From: Nocardia flavorosea
GTDB taxonomy: Bacteria > Actinomycetota > Actinomycetes > Mycobacteriales > Mycobacteriaceae
Direction: 5' to 3'
DNA length: 64,000 nucleotides
Assembly: GCF_015477805.1 (NCBI RefSeq)
Contig: NZ_JADLQL010000001.1
Coordinates: 806,001 to 870,000 of the forward strand
Part shown: positions 26,405 through 35,107 of the stretch, piece by piece
Position numbering within the stretch: position 1 is the first letter of the stretch
Layout: every line of letters starts with the position of its first letter
Program-made: the position numbers and the translations under genes
Notes under the pieces: generated by a model
Seen by the model: only the letters and a program-made list of their open reading frames with translations
Databases searched by the model: none
What the model was told of the DNA's origin: nothing

Positions 26405-27215
26405 ACTCGTCCATCGAGTGATACACCCCGACGGTGTTCAGGAACAGATCACGCAGTTTCAACGGCAGCACCCCCGAGAGCACCTTGTTGAGACGAGAGG
26501 TCCACGGCATGATCACCACGGGAGTGCCCTTCTTCATCTCCGCCCACGCGGTCGCCACCACCTTGTGCTGGTCGAGGATCGGCGTGAACCAGAAACCCGT
26601 GGCGCCCTCGAACATTCCCGTGTCGATGTAGGTAGGGCAGACGGTGGTGACCTTGACATGGTCGTGGCCGGCCTGACCGAGTTCGATCCGTACCGAATCC
26701 GACCAGCCGAGCGCCGCCCATTTCGACGCCGCGTAGACGCTCATCCGCGGGTTGTGCACCAGCCCGGCCGAGGAAGCGATGGTGAGTACGCGGGCCTCGG
26801 TGTTCCTCGCGACCATGGCCGGCAGGAATTCCAGGGTCACATACATCGGCGCCATGGCGTTGATGGCCATGGTGCGATCGATATCGTCACGGTCCTTCAT
26901 TTCCCAGAAGTAGGTGTTCCCGCGCACGATCCCGGCATTGTTCACCAGCACGTCGATATCGCCCACCTCCGCCCGCACCGATTCGGCGGCGACCGCAACA
27001 GCATCCCGATCGGAGATATCGACGGTGTGAGTGTGGACCGCGCCCCCGGCCGCGGTGAGTTCGGCCGCGGTCGCGTGCAGGGCGGTCTCGTTGACATCCC
27101 AGAGGACCACCGCGGCGGCGCCTTCGCGTACCGCCTGTTCGGCGAACAGTTTGCCCAGCCCCATGGCGGCACCGGTGATCAGCACCTTCTTACCGGCCAC
27201 CGTATCCAGTTTCAT
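26388..27215 (-). CDS. SDR-family oxidoreductase, second gene of aldehyde dehydrogenase operon
   Basis: Short-chain dehydrogenase of 275 residues: cofactor motif VLITGAAMGLGKLFAEQ, DVNETALHATA after strand 2, DVLVNNAGIVRG, and active site IASSAGLVHNPRMSVYAASK. The C-terminal region (MPWTSRLNKVLSGVLPLKLR) is the extended, amphipathic tail seen in the larger acyl/alcohol-type SDRs, which often associate with membranes. ATG 27215 follows AAAGGATCGGAATCG. It lies 60 bases downstream of the aldehyde dehydrogenase gene in the same direction, so both are likely transcribed together under the divergent TetR. A lipid-derived alcohol/aldehyde pathway is possible (inference). Confidence 0.9.
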   Translation of the reverse strand: MKLDTVAGKKVLITGAAMGLGKLFAEQAVREGAAAVVLWDVNETALHATAAELTAAGGAVHTHTVDISDRDAVAVAAESVRAEVGDIDVLVNNAGIVRGNTYFWEMKDRDDIDRTMAINAMAPMYVTLEFLPAMVARNTEARVLTIASSAGLVHNPRMSVYAASKWAALGWSDSVRIELGQAGHDHVKVTTVCPTYIDTGMFEGATGFWFTPILDQHKVVATAWAEMKKGTPVVIMPWTSRLNKVLSGVLPLKLRDLFLNTVGVYHSMDEFTGRK

Positions 27216-27275
27216 CGATTCCGATCCTTTGTCATCGCAGAGAAATGCGGGGTTACGGCCTGATCCCGGCCGGGC

Positions 27276-28847
27276 CTATTTCTGGCGCAGAGTTTTCATG
27301 ACCCGGAAATACAGTGTCATGGTTTTCGCCCACATCGCCTCCGACATCCCCGGCAGCGGCGCGATCGGCAGCAGCCGCTGGACCGCGATCGTCTGGGTGT
27401 CGACATACTTCAGCAGGCCCTCGGGCCCGTGCCGGCGGCCGGTTCCCGAAATACCCATACCGCCGGACGGCGCGTCCGCACTTCCCCAGGCCGCGATGAA
27501 ACCCTCGTTCACATTCACCGAGCCGGCGTTGATACGTGCCGCGAACTCGCGGCCCCGGGCGGCGCTACGCGACCACACGCTGGCGTTCAGACCGTACGGG
27601 GTGTCGTTGGCCTGGGCCACCGCCTCGTCGTCGGTGGCGACCTTGTACACCGAGACGACAGGGCCGAAGGTCTCCTCCCGGTACACCGTCATCTCGGCGG
27701 TGACATCGGTGAGGACGGTGGGTTCGTAGAAGTACGGTCCGAGATCGGGCCGGTGCACGCCACCCGCCAGCACGGTGGCGCCCTTGGCCACCGCGTCGTC
27801 GACGTGGGCGCGGACGGTGTCGAGCTGGCGCGGGAAGGTCAGCGAACCCATATCGGTGGAGTAGTCCAGCGGGGCGCCGAGCCGTAAATCCTTGACCGCC
27901 GGCACGAATTCGGCGATGAACCGGTCGTAGACCGATTCGTGGACATAGATGCGTTCCATCGATTCGCACAGCTGGCCGGCCGAAGCGAAACTCGCCCGCA
28001 CGGCGGTTCGGGCGGCGGCGACCGGATCGGCGTCGGAGAGCACGAGCAGCGGGTTCTTCCCACCCAGTTCGAGTGAACAGCCGATCAGCCGCTCCCCTGC
28101 CTGCCGCCCGATGGTCCGGCCGGTGGCGCTGGAACCGGTGTAGTCGACATAGTCGGCGCGGTCGATGATCTCACCGCCGATCACCGACCCGCGGCCGAGC
28201 ACGACCTGCCACAGGCCCTCGGGCAGGCCGGCCCGGACCGCCGCGTCGACAGCCCACAGCGCGGTGAGCGCGGTCTGGTTGTCCGGGCGGCCCACCACCG
28301 CGTTACCGGCAACCAGGGCCGGCAGTGCGTCCGACACCGCCAGCGCCAGCGGGTAGTTCCACGGAGAGATCACCGCGACCACGCCCTTGGGCCGCTGCCG
28401 CACCTGCACATCGGTGAGCACCGGCAGCACTCCGCGCGGAGTGCGACGGGCCAGCAGTTTGGGTGCGGTGGCGGCGTAGTACCGGGAATTCACCGCGACA
28501 TCGCCGACCTCGTCGAAGGCGTGCACCCGGGATTTACCGGTTTCGGTCTGCACGATATCGAGAACGGTGTCCTGTTCGGCCAGCACCAGATCGTGGAAGC
28601 GGCGCAGCACCGCGGCCCGCTCCCGGACCGGCACCTGCGCCCACTGCCGCTGCGCCGCCCGGGCCCGCTCGAAGGCGGCGTCGATATCGGCGACCGACGA
28701 CTGCGGCAGTTCCGCGACCGGTTCGCCGGTGACCGGGGCGTGGACCCCGACGGCGGGCGCACCCCCGGCGGCAGCCCTGGCGAGCAGCCGTTCGACCAGG
28801 TCCGGGGTGAGTGCGCCGGTGGCGGCGGGACGCTGGGCGGTGGTCAT
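27276..28847 (-). CDS. Succinic-semialdehyde dehydrogenase-like aldehyde dehydrogenase (GabD2-like)
   Basis: NAD(P)-dependent aldehyde dehydrogenase of 523 residues. Visible are GVVAVISPWNYPLAL (cofactor), the TGSSATGRTIG loop, the catalytic Glu in CSLELGGKNPLLVLS (near residue 261), and the catalytic Cys in SAGQLCESMERIYV (near 291). GYxF-type end motifs include EETFGPVVSVYKVAT and GMGISGTGRRHGPEGLLKYV. It most resembles mycobacterial GabD2 (from memory), but the true substrate could be another fatty or semialdehyde. ATG 28847 is 10 bases after AGGAG; ATG 28856 is only 1 base after it. It heads an operon with the SDR gene and is divergent from a TetR gene. Confidence 0.9.
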   Translation of the reverse strand: MTTAQRPAATGALTPDLVERLLARAAAGGAPAVGVHAPVTGEPVAELPQSSVADIDAAFERARAAQRQWAQVPVRERAAVLRRFHDLVLAEQDTVLDIVQTETGKSRVHAFDEVGDVAVNSRYYAATAPKLLARRTPRGVLPVLTDVQVRQRPKGVVAVISPWNYPLALAVSDALPALVAGNAVVGRPDNQTALTALWAVDAAVRAGLPEGLWQVVLGRGSVIGGEIIDRADYVDYTGSSATGRTIGRQAGERLIGCSLELGGKNPLLVLSDADPVAAARTAVRASFASAGQLCESMERIYVHESVYDRFIAEFVPAVKDLRLGAPLDYSTDMGSLTFPRQLDTVRAHVDDAVAKGATVLAGGVHRPDLGPYFYEPTVLTDVTAEMTVYREETFGPVVSVYKVATDDEAVAQANDTPYGLNASVWSRSAARGREFAARINAGSVNVNEGFIAAWGSADAPSGGMGISGTGRRHGPEGLLKYVDTQTIAVQRLLPIAPLPGMSEAMWAKTMTLYFRVMKTLRQK

Positions 28848-28903
28848 CGTCGGCATTCTCCTGGGAGCGAGGACGCGCCGCGATCGGCGATTCGCGGCAC
28901 AGT

Positions 28904-28928
28904 GATTAATTGAACAGTGGTGTTAATC
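28904..28928. promoter_or_regulatory. Candidate TetR operator GATTAA-N13-TTAATC
   Basis: AT-rich inverted repeat in an otherwise GC-rich divergent region, 57 bases upstream of the aldehyde dehydrogenase start. Base composition and location fit the operator/promoter of the aldehyde dehydrogenase-SDR operon. Confidence 0.5.
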
Positions 28929-28987
28929 TAATGCTCGTGTGGTGTGGAGTGTCAAGGGGCCCGGTGTGGACAACAGCCGGATACCAG

Positions 28988-29015
28988 GGCCGGCTGTGGG
29001 ATCTCACAGCCGGCC
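28988..29015 (+). promoter_or_regulatory. 11-bp-stem hairpin just upstream of TetR start
   Basis: GGCCGGCTGTG / CACAGCCGGCC with a 6-base loop, ending 13 bases before the TetR ATG (29029). If transcribed it would fold next to the ribosome-binding site; it might instead be a second operator palindrome. Confidence 0.55.
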
Positions 29016-29028
29016 GGGACGGCGCCGA

Positions 29029-29811
29029 ATGAGCAGCCCGCAGCCGGCCGGGGACGGCGCCGCCGCGGCGGGCGCCACCGAAGCACTACGACGGCCGGGC
29101 ACTTCCCCACCACCGCGGCGTGGCCGGCCGCCGCAGACTCCGGCCCAGGCCGAACAGGTCCGTGCCCGGATCGTCGGCGCCACCGCCGAGGTCTTCACCG
29201 ATACCGGCTCCCGCGGACTGAGCGTGGCCCAGATCATCGACCGGGCCGGCCTCTCCAGGCCCACGTTCTACCGCTACTTCGCCAACGCCACCGAACCGCT
29301 ACATGTGCTGCTGGAGGTATCGAACGCGGAACTGGTCGGCGCGATAGCGGCCGCGCTGGAGGCGACGGGCGAAGGCGTGGAGCTTGGTATCCGGCTCATC
29401 GACGCCTACCTGGACTGGGCCCGGGGGCACGGCGCGATGCTACGGCCACTGTTCGCCGAACTCCACGATCCGGCCTCCCCGGTCTCGGCCTACCGCAACG
29501 CGGCGCTCGACGGAATCCGCGAGAGCGTACGCGCCAAGTTCACGGAACTGGGTCGCGCGGTACCCGGACCGCTGGATCTCGACGCCGCCCTGCACGTCTG
29601 CGAATACGTGGTGTACCGGATCTCGGCCGCCGCCGAACCCGGACGCGAACCCGATCCGGCCACGGTCGCCGACGCCCGGCTCACGATGATCCGCGTGGTT
29701 CTGGCAACACTCGGCAATACCGCCGATTTCCGGTATGCCATGGGGCTGCCGGGACTGTTCCCCGCCGCACCGGACGATATCGCCGGAGCCGCCGCGGGTC
29801 AGCGGAGTTGA
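29029..29811 (+). CDS. TetR/AcrR-family transcriptional regulator
   Basis: Protein of 260 residues. A 45-residue Pro/Ala/Gly-rich leader (PGTSPPPRRGRPPQTPAQAE) is followed by the HTH: QVRARIVGATAEVFTDTGSR then LSVAQIIDRAGLSRPTFYRY (about 50-95). The ligand domain is helical to the end. The RRGRPP stretch just before the HTH could give extra minor-groove contact. ATG 29029 is the start in frame after the hairpin at 28988; the frame is open further upstream. It is divergent from the aldehyde dehydrogenase-SDR operon, its likely target. Its 3' end overlaps recD by 13 bases on the opposite strand. Confidence 0.88.
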   Translation: MSSPQPAGDGAAAAGATEALRRPGTSPPPRRGRPPQTPAQAEQVRARIVGATAEVFTDTGSRGLSVAQIIDRAGLSRPTFYRYFANATEPLHVLLEVSNAELVGAIAAALEATGEGVELGIRLIDAYLDWARGHGAMLRPLFAELHDPASPVSAYRNAALDGIRESVRAKFTELGRAVPGPLDLDAALHVCEYVVYRISAAAEPGREPDPATVADARLTMIRVVLATLGNTADFRYAMGLPGLFPAAPDDIAGAAAGQRS

Positions 29812-31715
29812 TCGGCCTGCTCGCGACTGAGTCCGCTGGCACGCAGGACATGCCGGTCGATCGCGGCTCGGATGGCCTCCTCGGTTCCGAGGATACGCAC
29901 GTGCCGGCGGGCGCGAGTAATAGCGGTGTACAGGAGTTCCCGGGTCAGCAGGCTCGACCCGGGCTCCGGTAGAACGATGGTCACCGCATCGTATTGACTG
30001 CCCTGACTACGATGGATCGTCATCGCGAAAACCGTGACCACGGCGGGGAACCGGGTGGGGTGGATCAGCAACGGCTCCTCGCCCCGCTGCAGTGCCACTC
30101 GCAGCGACCCGTCCGGGCGGCGGACGACCACACCGGTATCGCCGTTGTAGATCCGTGCCTCGTGATCGTTGGCCGTCACCAGCAGCGGCTGCCCCGGATA
30201 CCAGGTGCCGCTCCGGTGCTCGGGCCCTGCGCCCGCGGCGGCGGCCCATTCGGCTGCCGTCCGATCCCAGTGCTCCACCCCGTACGGGCCGCGCCGATGG
30301 GCGCAGAGCAGGCGATGGGATTCGAACGCGGCCAGCGCCGCCGCCGCATCCCCGGTCTCCGCGGCGGTGGTGACCTGTTGCGCGGTGCCGACGATATCGG
30401 CCCGGACCGCGGCGATATCGTCGGCGCCCCGCAGTTCGAGCGTATCCCCGCCGGACCGCAGCAGTTCCAGCGCGGCCTCGGTGTCCCCAGCGCGGACCGC
30501 CACCGCCAGATCGGCGATCCGCCCGCCGAACCGGCGCCCACGGCTGAGCCGGACGATCCCGCCGCGCAGCCGTTCTCGCTCGGATTCGGTCAGCGCCTCG
30601 GGGCCTTCCGCCGGCGCGGACGCACCGGCGAATCCGGGGTCGGCGGCGAGAATCGTCTCGAAGGCCGGATCCGCCTCGCCCGGGAACGGCGCGGCCACCA
30701 GATCCGCCAGTACTGCCCCCGCGTCCACCGAGGCGAGCTGATCCGGGTCCCCGGCCAGGACGAGCCGGGTATCGGGGCGTAGCGCGGCGAGCAACCGGCT
30801 CATCATGGTCAGCGAGACCATCGATGTCTCGTCCACGACGACCACGTCGTAGGGCAGGCGATTGTGTTCGTGATATCGGAACCGGGTACTGCGACCGCGC
30901 TGCCAGCCCAGCAGGCGGTGCAAGGTCGCCGCGGACAGTTCCGGCAGGCCCAACGCCCCGGCCTGATCGCGGACGGCCTCCTGCAACCGGGCCGCCGCCT
31001 TACCGGTGGGGGCGGCCAGCGCAATACGCAGCGGCGCACCGTCGCCCCCGGATTCGGCGGCACGGTGCGCGACCAGCAAGGCCAGGATCCGGGCGATGGT
31101 ATGTGTTTTCCCGGTGCCCGGTCCGCCGGCGACGACGGTGGTCCAGCGGGTGGCGGCCAGGGCCGCGGCGAGCCGCTGCCGGTCGGGAGTATCGCCCGCC
31201 GGGCCGAAGAGCCGATCGAGTTCACGGCACACCACGGCCGGGTCGGCGTCCGGATGACCGGCCGCCCGCGCGGTCAGCACCCGGCGGATGGTCTGCTCCT
31301 GCCGGTAGTACCGGTCCAGGTAGAGCAGCGGGCCGGCGCCCGGCCGGGCCGGTTCGGTGAGCCGCAGCGGCCGCAGCGGTCCGGCCGGACCGCCGCGCAC
31401 GAGCGGGCTGTCGCGAACCGCGTCGATCACCGACTGTTCGTCGGGCCAGGGCAATTCGGCGAGGTCGAACTGGTCCGGACGCTCGTCGTCGGTATCCACA
31501 CCGATATCCCGCATCCTGGTCAGATCCAGGCAGACCGACCCCGACCGCACCGCGCGCACGGCCAGCGCCGCCGCGAACAGCACGGGTTCGCGGTCCTCCC
31601 CCGCGAGCCGTCCCAGCCGGGTGGCCACATGCACATCCGCAGCCGACAGCACCCCCGCCTCGTTGAATTCCCGCAGTATCCCGCGTCCGCGCTGAGCCAC
31701 CCGGATCGGTATCAC
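29799..31715 (-). CDS. recD: Exodeoxyribonuclease V alpha subunit RecD
   Basis: The 5'-3' helicase subunit of RecBCD, 638 residues. The Walker A motif is VAGGPGTGKTHTI; LAAPTGKAAARLQEAV (motif Ia) and VVVDETSMVSLTMMSRLL (Walker B) follow; LVLAGDPDQLASVDAGAVL is motif III, and TIHRSQGSQYDAVTIVLP and LLYTAITRARRHVRILG are motifs V and VI. An N-terminal region (1-150) holds the RecB-interaction helices. GTG 31715 overlaps the recB stop as GTGA, with GGAGGTGCGGC upstream, so translation is coupled. It is the last gene of recC-recB-recD. Confidence 0.96.
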   Translation of the reverse strand: MIPIRVAQRGRGILREFNEAGVLSAADVHVATRLGRLAGEDREPVLFAAALAVRAVRSGSVCLDLTRMRDIGVDTDDERPDQFDLAELPWPDEQSVIDAVRDSPLVRGGPAGPLRPLRLTEPARPGAGPLLYLDRYYRQEQTIRRVLTARAAGHPDADPAVVCRELDRLFGPAGDTPDRQRLAAALAATRWTTVVAGGPGTGKTHTIARILALLVAHRAAESGGDGAPLRIALAAPTGKAAARLQEAVRDQAGALGLPELSAATLHRLLGWQRGRSTRFRYHEHNRLPYDVVVVDETSMVSLTMMSRLLAALRPDTRLVLAGDPDQLASVDAGAVLADLVAAPFPGEADPAFETILAADPGFAGASAPAEGPEALTESERERLRGGIVRLSRGRRFGGRIADLAVAVRAGDTEAALELLRSGGDTLELRGADDIAAVRADIVGTAQQVTTAAETGDAAAALAAFESHRLLCAHRRGPYGVEHWDRTAAEWAAAAGAGPEHRSGTWYPGQPLLVTANDHEARIYNGDTGVVVRRPDGSLRVALQRGEEPLLIHPTRFPAVVTVFAMTIHRSQGSQYDAVTIVLPEPGSSLLTRELLYTAITRARRHVRILGTEEAIRAAIDRHVLRASGLSREQADQLR

Positions 31716-34700
31716 GCCGCACCTCCGGCCAGCAGCTCGGACAGTTCGGTGATCAGATCGGGCGGCGGCGTCCAGTCGAACACCCCGGCGCCGTCGGGGG
31801 TCTGCGGCCCGATCATGCCGCGGACGAACAGGTAGCGGATCCCACCGAGATGTACCGCGAGGTCGTAGCCGGGCAGCCGCCAGCGCAGGTACCGGTGCAA
31901 TGCCACCGAATACAGCAGAGCTTGCAGCGGGTAGTGCGAGCGGATCATCTCGGCGGCCATCCGGTCGCGGGAGTAGTGGGCGACGGTCAGATCACCGGTG
32001 CCCAGCCTGTTCGTCTTGTAGTCGACCACGACGAAACGGCCGTCGGATGTGCGTAGCACCGCATCGATGCTGCCGGTGAGGTAGCCCCGCAACGGGGTGT
32101 CGTCGAGGGTGTCCAGTTCATCGGCGTAGGTGTGGAATACATCCCCGGGGTCCAGCCGGGACCGCACCAGCGCGGCGATCCGGTGCAGTGTGGCCGAAAC
32201 GGCGGCAGGCGCGTCCCCACCGGCGAGCGGTAGCTCGAATTCGAGTTCGCACAACCGGTCCCGATCGGGAATATCGGCGAGCGACCCGAACCCGATCGGG
32301 GTGCGCAGAACGGCCAGCAGTGCCTCCGCCAGCACATCCGGGTCGGCCGCGGACAGCATCTCGCCGACCGCTTCGGCGCAGCGGGCCCGTACCTCGGCGA
32401 CCGGATCGGCGCTATCGGTGCTCACCCGCTCCAGCACCGCATGCACCAGAGTGCCGAATTCCGCACCGTAGGGCAGCGTGTTCATCAATGAGGCGGCACC
32501 CGGTTCCGGCTCGGCCGCAGGCGCCGGCGCATCCGGTTCGTCGTCCGGACCGAGCACGTCCTCCGGTTCGGTATCGGGCACCGTACTGTGCGCCGCTGCG
32601 GTGAGCGCCGAGTACGACGTCCGCCGCCACAGCTGGTCCGGATCCCGGTCGAAGGTGGCCACCGCGAGCGCCTGCTCGGCGGTATCGGCCGGCGGGTGAT
32701 ACACCGGCATCTGCGGGCCCGGGTCCGCCGCCGTAACCGAAATGGTCTCCGCCGCGTCCGCGGCCCAGGCGCGGATCCGGTCCACCACCGCCGCGTCCTC
32801 GTCGACCGGCGCGCGCGGTTTCGGCTGCGCCGACTCCGGCGTCCGGCCGAACAGCAACCGGTGCAGCGGAGCCACCGCGGTCCCGAACGACGGTGCCCAC
32901 CAGGCGATCACCTGACAGCACGCGCGGGTGAGCGCCACGTAACACAGCCGCAGTTCCTCACCGGCCGATTCACTGTCCGCGATGTCCTTCCGGGCGTTGT
33001 AACCCGGCGCGTCGGGGCCGCCGATATCGAGCACCCGGGCCCCGTTCTCGTGCATCAACAGGGTGGCCGGTTTGGGATCGGCCGAACTGTCCCAGGCGAA
33101 CGGCAGGTACACGATCGGGAATTCGAGCCCCTTGCTGGCATGCACGGTAGCCAGTTGCACCGCGGCCAGATCCCGGTCCAGCCGCCGGCTGCGCCCGGCC
33201 ACCGACCCCGAACCGGGCTCCCGGATACGGTCGGCGAGCCATCGGGTCAGCGCGGTGAGCCCGAACCCCTCGGTGGCCGACACCTCGTCGAGCAGTTGGG
33301 CGAGCTGGCGGATATCGGTGAGCCGGCGCTCGCCGTGCTCGACGGCCAGCAATCGCGGCACCAGGCGGGTCGCGGCGGCGAGTTCCTCGAAAACGGCCGC
33401 GAACCCGGCCCGGGCGAACAGGCGGGCAGCATCGCGTAATTCGGCGCTGACCCGCCCCACCAGATCCGCTCCGCCGGTATCCAGTTCGGTGCTCGGATAC
33501 CCGAATATCGGGGTGAGTGCGGCCAGCCGCACCCGGTCCGCGCGATGCGGCTGTTCGAGCGCAGACAGCACCCACAACCAGTCGGTGGCGCTCGGAGTCG
33601 CGAAAACACTGCTGCCGCTGGTCAGTACGACGGGCACACCCGCCCGTTCGAGCGCCTCCCGAACCACCTCCAACTGGGTGTGCGTACGCACGAGCACCGC
33701 GATATCGCCGGGCCCCAGTGGACGCTCGGCCGCCGCCGGTTTTCCACCGGAAGCGCCGTTGTGCGCCGCCGGGCGCCGGCCGGTGGCCGCGGTGAGCACC
33801 GTGCCCGACCCGAGCAGTGCGACGATATCGCCCGCCAGATCCGCGGCGACCCGCGCCCGCTGCCGGTGGATATTCGGAAAGCCCGACAGCCCCCGCGGCC
33901 CGGCGCCGGTGCGCGGCAGGCAGCGCAACCGCAGCGGCGTGATCAGCTCGGCCGGTCCGCGCAACCGAGACCACGGCTGGGTCGCGGTCACCGTGGGCAC
34001 GACGATCTCGTCGTGCCCGAGCGCCGCGCCGCCGAACAGGTGGTCGAGCGCCCGCAGCAGACCGGCATCGCTGCGGCGATTGGTGGTGAGTTCGCGCCGG
34101 GCGGTCGCATGCCCCACCGCGTCGAGATAACTGAGCACTTCGGCACCACGGAACGCATAGATCGCCTGTTTGGGATCGCCCACCAGCACGAGTGTGTTGT
34201 GACCGTGGAACGCGCGGTACAGGATCTCCCATTGCAGCGGGTCGGTGTCCTGGAATTCGTCCACCAGCACCACCGGGTACCGGTCGCGGATCCGGCGGCA
34301 CGCACCGGGACCGCGCACCGGATCGGTCAGGATGTCGCGCAGCAGCACCAGCAGATCGTCGAAATCCCGGATATTCGAAAGCCGTTTCCGTCGCTCGGTT
34401 TCCGCGCGCACCGCCGCGGCGAAAGCTACCCGTTGCGCCGAAACGTCGTCGGTGTCCGGGGTGAGTACCGCCTGCCGGTCGCGCACGGCGGCGGCCGCGA
34501 ACCGGTGGGCCTGTTTCACCGTGAAAGGCGCGGCGGTGCGGGCGTAGCGGCTCAGATACAGATCGTCGATCACCGCGCGGGTGAGATCGTCGGCCTCCTC
34601 CACCAGCCGCACACCGGGGTCGAGATCGCCCGCGACACCCAGTTCGGCCAGCATTCGCCGGCAGAAACTGTGCGTGGTGGCGATCACCCCGGCGTCGAAA

Positions 34701-35107
34701 TCGGAGAGTGCGGTGAGCAACCGGGCCCGGCGGGCCGCCACCTCACCCGGGTCGGCGGCCGCGAGGTGGCGCACCAACTCGTCGGCTGCCGACCGTGCGG
34801 ACACCGGATCGGCGAGCGCCGCGGCGACGGTGACGAACCGGTCGCGGGTGCGTTCACGCAACTCCTGGGTCGCGGCGCGGCTGAAGGTCACCAGCAGCAG
34901 CCGCGATATCGGGATCGCGGCCTCGGCGACATAGCGGACGGCGAGGCCGACGATCGCATAGGTTTTCCCGGTGCCCGCGCTGGCTTCCAGCACGGTGGTA
35001 CCGGCCGGCAGTGCCTCGCCGAGCCCGAAGGTGCCGCTTGCCGCGGACGGCGTGGCAGCGGTGGTCGTCATGGGAGCCGACCGGTATTCACTGCGCACGG
35101 TGCTCAT
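31712..35107 (-). CDS. recB: Exodeoxyribonuclease V beta subunit RecB
   Basis: UvrD-type 3'-5' helicase and nuclease subunit, 1131 residues. Walker A is LEASAGTGKTYAIVGL (about 40-50); RLLLVTFSRAATQELRER is motif Ia; VVLVDEFQDTDPLQWEIL is Walker B/II; LVLVGDPKQAIYAFRGAE is motif III; LATVHASKGLEFPIVYLPF and LCYVALTRACCQVIAWW are V and VI. The C-terminal RecB nuclease is intact: GSIDAVLRT ... VVVDYKTNRLG near residue 1030 has the metal-binding D and the catalytic DYK. ATG 35107 overlaps the recC stop (ATGA). Its stop overlaps recD. No residues expected for activity are missing. Confidence 0.96.
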   Translation of the reverse strand: MSTVRSEYRSAPMTTTAATPSAASGTFGLGEALPAGTTVLEASAGTGKTYAIVGLAVRYVAEAAIPISRLLLVTFSRAATQELRERTRDRFVTVAAALADPVSARSAADELVRHLAAADPGEVAARRARLLTALSDFDAGVIATTHSFCRRMLAELGVAGDLDPGVRLVEEADDLTRAVIDDLYLSRYARTAAPFTVKQAHRFAAAAVRDRQAVLTPDTDDVSAQRVAFAAAVRAETERRKRLSNIRDFDDLLVLLRDILTDPVRGPGACRRIRDRYPVVLVDEFQDTDPLQWEILYRAFHGHNTLVLVGDPKQAIYAFRGAEVLSYLDAVGHATARRELTTNRRSDAGLLRALDHLFGGAALGHDEIVVPTVTATQPWSRLRGPAELITPLRLRCLPRTGAGPRGLSGFPNIHRQRARVAADLAGDIVALLGSGTVLTAATGRRPAAHNGASGGKPAAAERPLGPGDIAVLVRTHTQLEVVREALERAGVPVVLTSGSSVFATPSATDWLWVLSALEQPHRADRVRLAALTPIFGYPSTELDTGGADLVGRVSAELRDAARLFARAGFAAVFEELAAATRLVPRLLAVEHGERRLTDIRQLAQLLDEVSATEGFGLTALTRWLADRIREPGSGSVAGRSRRLDRDLAAVQLATVHASKGLEFPIVYLPFAWDSSADPKPATLLMHENGARVLDIGGPDAPGYNARKDIADSESAGEELRLCYVALTRACCQVIAWWAPSFGTAVAPLHRLLFGRTPESAQPKPRAPVDEDAAVVDRIRAWAADAAETISVTAADPGPQMPVYHPPADTAEQALAVATFDRDPDQLWRRTSYSALTAAAHSTVPDTEPEDVLGPDDEPDAPAPAAEPEPGAASLMNTLPYGAEFGTLVHAVLERVSTDSADPVAEVRARCAEAVGEMLSAADPDVLAEALLAVLRTPIGFGSLADIPDRDRLCELEFELPLAGGDAPAAVSATLHRIAALVRSRLDPGDVFHTYADELDTLDDTPLRGYLTGSIDAVLRTSDGRFVVVDYKTNRLGTGDLTVAHYSRDRMAAEMIRSHYPLQALLYSVALHRYLRWRLPGYDLAVHLGGIRYLFVRGMIGPQTPDGAGVFDWTPPPDLITELSELLAGGAA

